Below, piece by piece: positions 6,233-7,105 of a DNA stretch of 7,105 nt. Below the pieces are notes generated by a model, which was not told where the DNA came from, searched no databases, and saw only the letters and a list, made by a program, of their open reading frames with translations. The number at the start of each line of letters is the position of its first letter. The stretch's first letter is position 1. The position numbers were made by a program, and so were the translations under genes. The stretch comes from Acidobacteriota bacterium (GTDB taxonomy: Bacteria > Acidobacteriota > Blastocatellia > Pyrinomonadales > Pyrinomonadaceae): contig JAHEEZ010000194.1 of NCBI GenBank assembly GCA_024640445.1, positions 1-7,105 of the forward strand. Reading direction: 5' to 3'.

Positions 6233-6263
6233 ATTAGAGTAGCAAAATGACAGTTACTGTCAA
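6233..6263 (-). promoter_or_regulatory. Promoter of the toxin-antitoxin operon
   Basis: On the minus strand there is a perfect TTGACA (6258-6263). The -10 is either TACTCT (6236-6241, 16-base spacer, three of six matches) or TCTAAT (6233-6238, 19-base spacer, five of six). Either would start transcription near 6226-6229, leaving a leader of only about 11-14 bases before the antitoxin ATG. The promoter lies downstream of the ispG terminator, so the module is an independent unit. Confidence 0.6.
6248..6262. promoter_or_regulatory. Palindromic operator for the antitoxin / toxin-antitoxin complex
   Basis: TGACAGT-T-ACTGTCA is a perfect inverted repeat with seven-base arms and a one-base centre. 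It covers most of the -35 box and part of the spacer of the antitoxin promoter. Ribbon-helix-helix antitoxins bind such short palindromes as dimers of dimers, and occupancy here would block RNA polymerase, giving autorepression. Ten bases further upstream, CTCTTAAGAG (6272-6281) is another perfect palindrome that could be a weaker second site. Confidence 0.65.
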
Positions 6264-6350
6264 CCAATTTTCTCTTAAGAGCGAGGCTGACTTAACTTGG
6301 AAACCGACCCCTCTTCATCCTCCGAGATCGGATTCCTTTGCAAGAAGGTC

Positions 6351-6377
6351 AAAAACAAAAACGGCGCCGAAGCGCCG
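6351..6377 (-). terminator. Intrinsic terminator of ispG
   Basis: Read on the minus strand: stem CGGCGC, UUCG loop, GCGCCG (6377-6362), directly followed by a U-rich tract TTTTTGTTTTT (6361-6351). The C(UUCG)G tetraloop is exceptionally stable. The stem begins 23 bases after the ispG stop, so it ends ispG transcription before the toxin-antitoxin promoter. Confidence 0.88.
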
Positions 6378-6400
6378 CCTGAATTCACCTGGAAAATGTA

Positions 6401-7105
6401 TTAGCCTATCTGCACAAGAGGTTTTTCTTCTGCAGCCGGAACCGCGTCCTTTCCTTCCTTCCTGAGGATCTCGACCTCTTTGACGAATTCTTCGACGATA
6501 TCCTCACCCGACACCCTTCGCATCGGCACGCCGTCCTTGAATATCATCCCGACCTGGCGACCGAACGTGACGCCCAATTGCGAATCGTGCGCCTCTCCCG
6601 GTCCGTTGACCGCGCAGCCCATTATTGAAAGGTGGAGCGGTTCTTCGACGTGCTGAAGCCTGCGTTCGATCTCAGTCACAATGCCGACAAAGTCATCGAC
6701 CGCAAGCCGCCCGCAGGTCGGACATGCAACGACGGTAACCCCCCGGTTCCTGAGACCAAGGCTTTTGAGGATCTCCCAGCCGACCCTGATCTCTTCGTCC
6801 GGCTCCGCCGCGAGCGACACACGGATCGTGTCGCCGATCCCGTCGTAAAGCAGTATCCCTAGCCCCATTGCCGACTTGATCGTTCCGCCGAAGGGAGTTC
6901 CCGCTTCGGTCACACCTAGATGCAAAGGATAATCGACCTTTTCCGCCATGAGCCGGTAAGCCTCGACAGTGCGCTCGACGTCAGACGCCTTCAGCGAAAT
7001 TATCGTGTTGCCGAAGCCCAGGTCCTCAAGGATCTTCACGTGCCGCATTCCCGATTCGACCATAGCTTCGGGGGTCGCCGTTCCGAATTTCTGCAGAAGG
7101 TCCTT
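6401..7105 (-). CDS. ispG: (E)-4-hydroxy-3-methylbut-2-enyl-diphosphate synthase IspG, 5'-truncated by window edge
   Basis: IspG (GcpE) is the [4Fe-4S] enzyme that reduces MEcPP to HMBPP, the penultimate step of the MEP isoprenoid pathway, in the cytoplasm. The frame is open to the right edge, so the 234 visible residues are the C-terminal part and an internal ATG at 7063 is not the start. Visible motifs: TPEAMVESGMRH (about 11-22), ISLKASD (36-42), LHLGVTEAGTPFGGTIKSA (61-79) and GIGDTIRVSLAAEP (89-102). The iron-sulphur ligands follow: CPTC (Cys128, Cys131), then MGCAVNGPGEA (Cys164, Glu171), with spacings like those of E. coli Cys270, Cys273, Cys305 and Glu312. The tail after the core (about 215-234) is Lys/Glu/Ala-rich and unremarkable. 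It ends at TAA 6401-6403, followed by its own terminator. Whether the N-terminal part is the short bacterial or the insert-containing type cannot be seen. Confidence 0.95.
   Translation of the reverse strand, partial: KDLLQKFGTATPEAMVESGMRHVKILEDLGFGNTIISLKASDVERTVEAYRLMAEKVDYPLHLGVTEAGTPFGGTIKSAMGLGILLYDGIGDTIRVSLAAEPDEEIRVGWEILKSLGLRNRGVTVVACPTCGRLAVDDFVGIVTEIERRLQHVEEPLHLSIMGCAVNGPGEAHDSQLGVTFGRQVGMIFKDGVPMRRVSGEDIVEEFVKEVEILRKEGKDAVPAAEEKPLVQIG

Noticed and set aside
6247..6465. 72-codon ORF on the + strand beginning in the operator palindrome
   Set aside because: It runs across the toxin-antitoxin promoter, the ispG terminator and the ispG 3' end antisense, has no ribosome-binding site, and its protein is a low-complexity Pro/Arg/Lys mix without a recognisable motif.

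Overview
The window reads as a chromosomal housekeeping segment from a Gram-negative-type bacterium. The presence of hfq directly after miaA, a non-sporulation type of SpoIID/LytB protein, moderately GC-rich codon use and frequent GTG/TTG starts suggest an acidobacterial lineage (something like Blastocatellia). This is an inference from protein character and gene order, not a measured placement. No rRNA, tRNA, insertion sequence, prophage gene or CRISPR array is visible.

Layout, left to right. (1) The 3' part of a SpoIID/LytB-domain cell-wall protein, + strand, open to the left edge. A tiny 28-codon membrane-peptide ORF overlaps its stop. (2) A + strand block miaA - hfq - tmk - holB: tRNA dimethylallyl transferase, RNA chaperone, thymidylate kinase and clamp-loader delta' subunit. 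hfq has a plausible extended -10 promoter of its own; tmk starts inside hfq and holB follows 21 bases after tmk. (3) A well-spaced sigma70-like promoter, overlapped by an inverted repeat, drives a small DUF2752 membrane protein. (4) On the - strand, a type II toxin-antitoxin pair (ParD-like ribbon-helix-helix antitoxin, then ParE/RelE toxin, GTGA overlap) has its own promoter. A perfect 15-base palindrome overlaps the TTGACA box, as expected for autorepression. (5) The 3' part of ispG (gcpE; isoprenoid MEP pathway), - strand, open to the right edge, ends in a textbook UUCG-loop intrinsic terminator.

Functionally most of this is core metabolism: tRNA modification and post-transcriptional control (miaA, hfq), DNA precursor supply and replication (tmk, holB), isoprenoid synthesis (ispG) and wall remodelling (SpoIID-like). 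The accessory part is the toxin-antitoxin module, placed between the convergent DUF2752 gene and the ispG terminator. I see no clear new multi-gene system. The least ordinary signals are the roughly 280-residue insertion splitting the SpoIID domain (with an SLH-like stretch), the coupled micro-ORF after it, unusual distal-face residues in Hfq, the inverted repeat on the DUF2752 promoter, and an in-frame hexamer repeat in the antitoxin tail.
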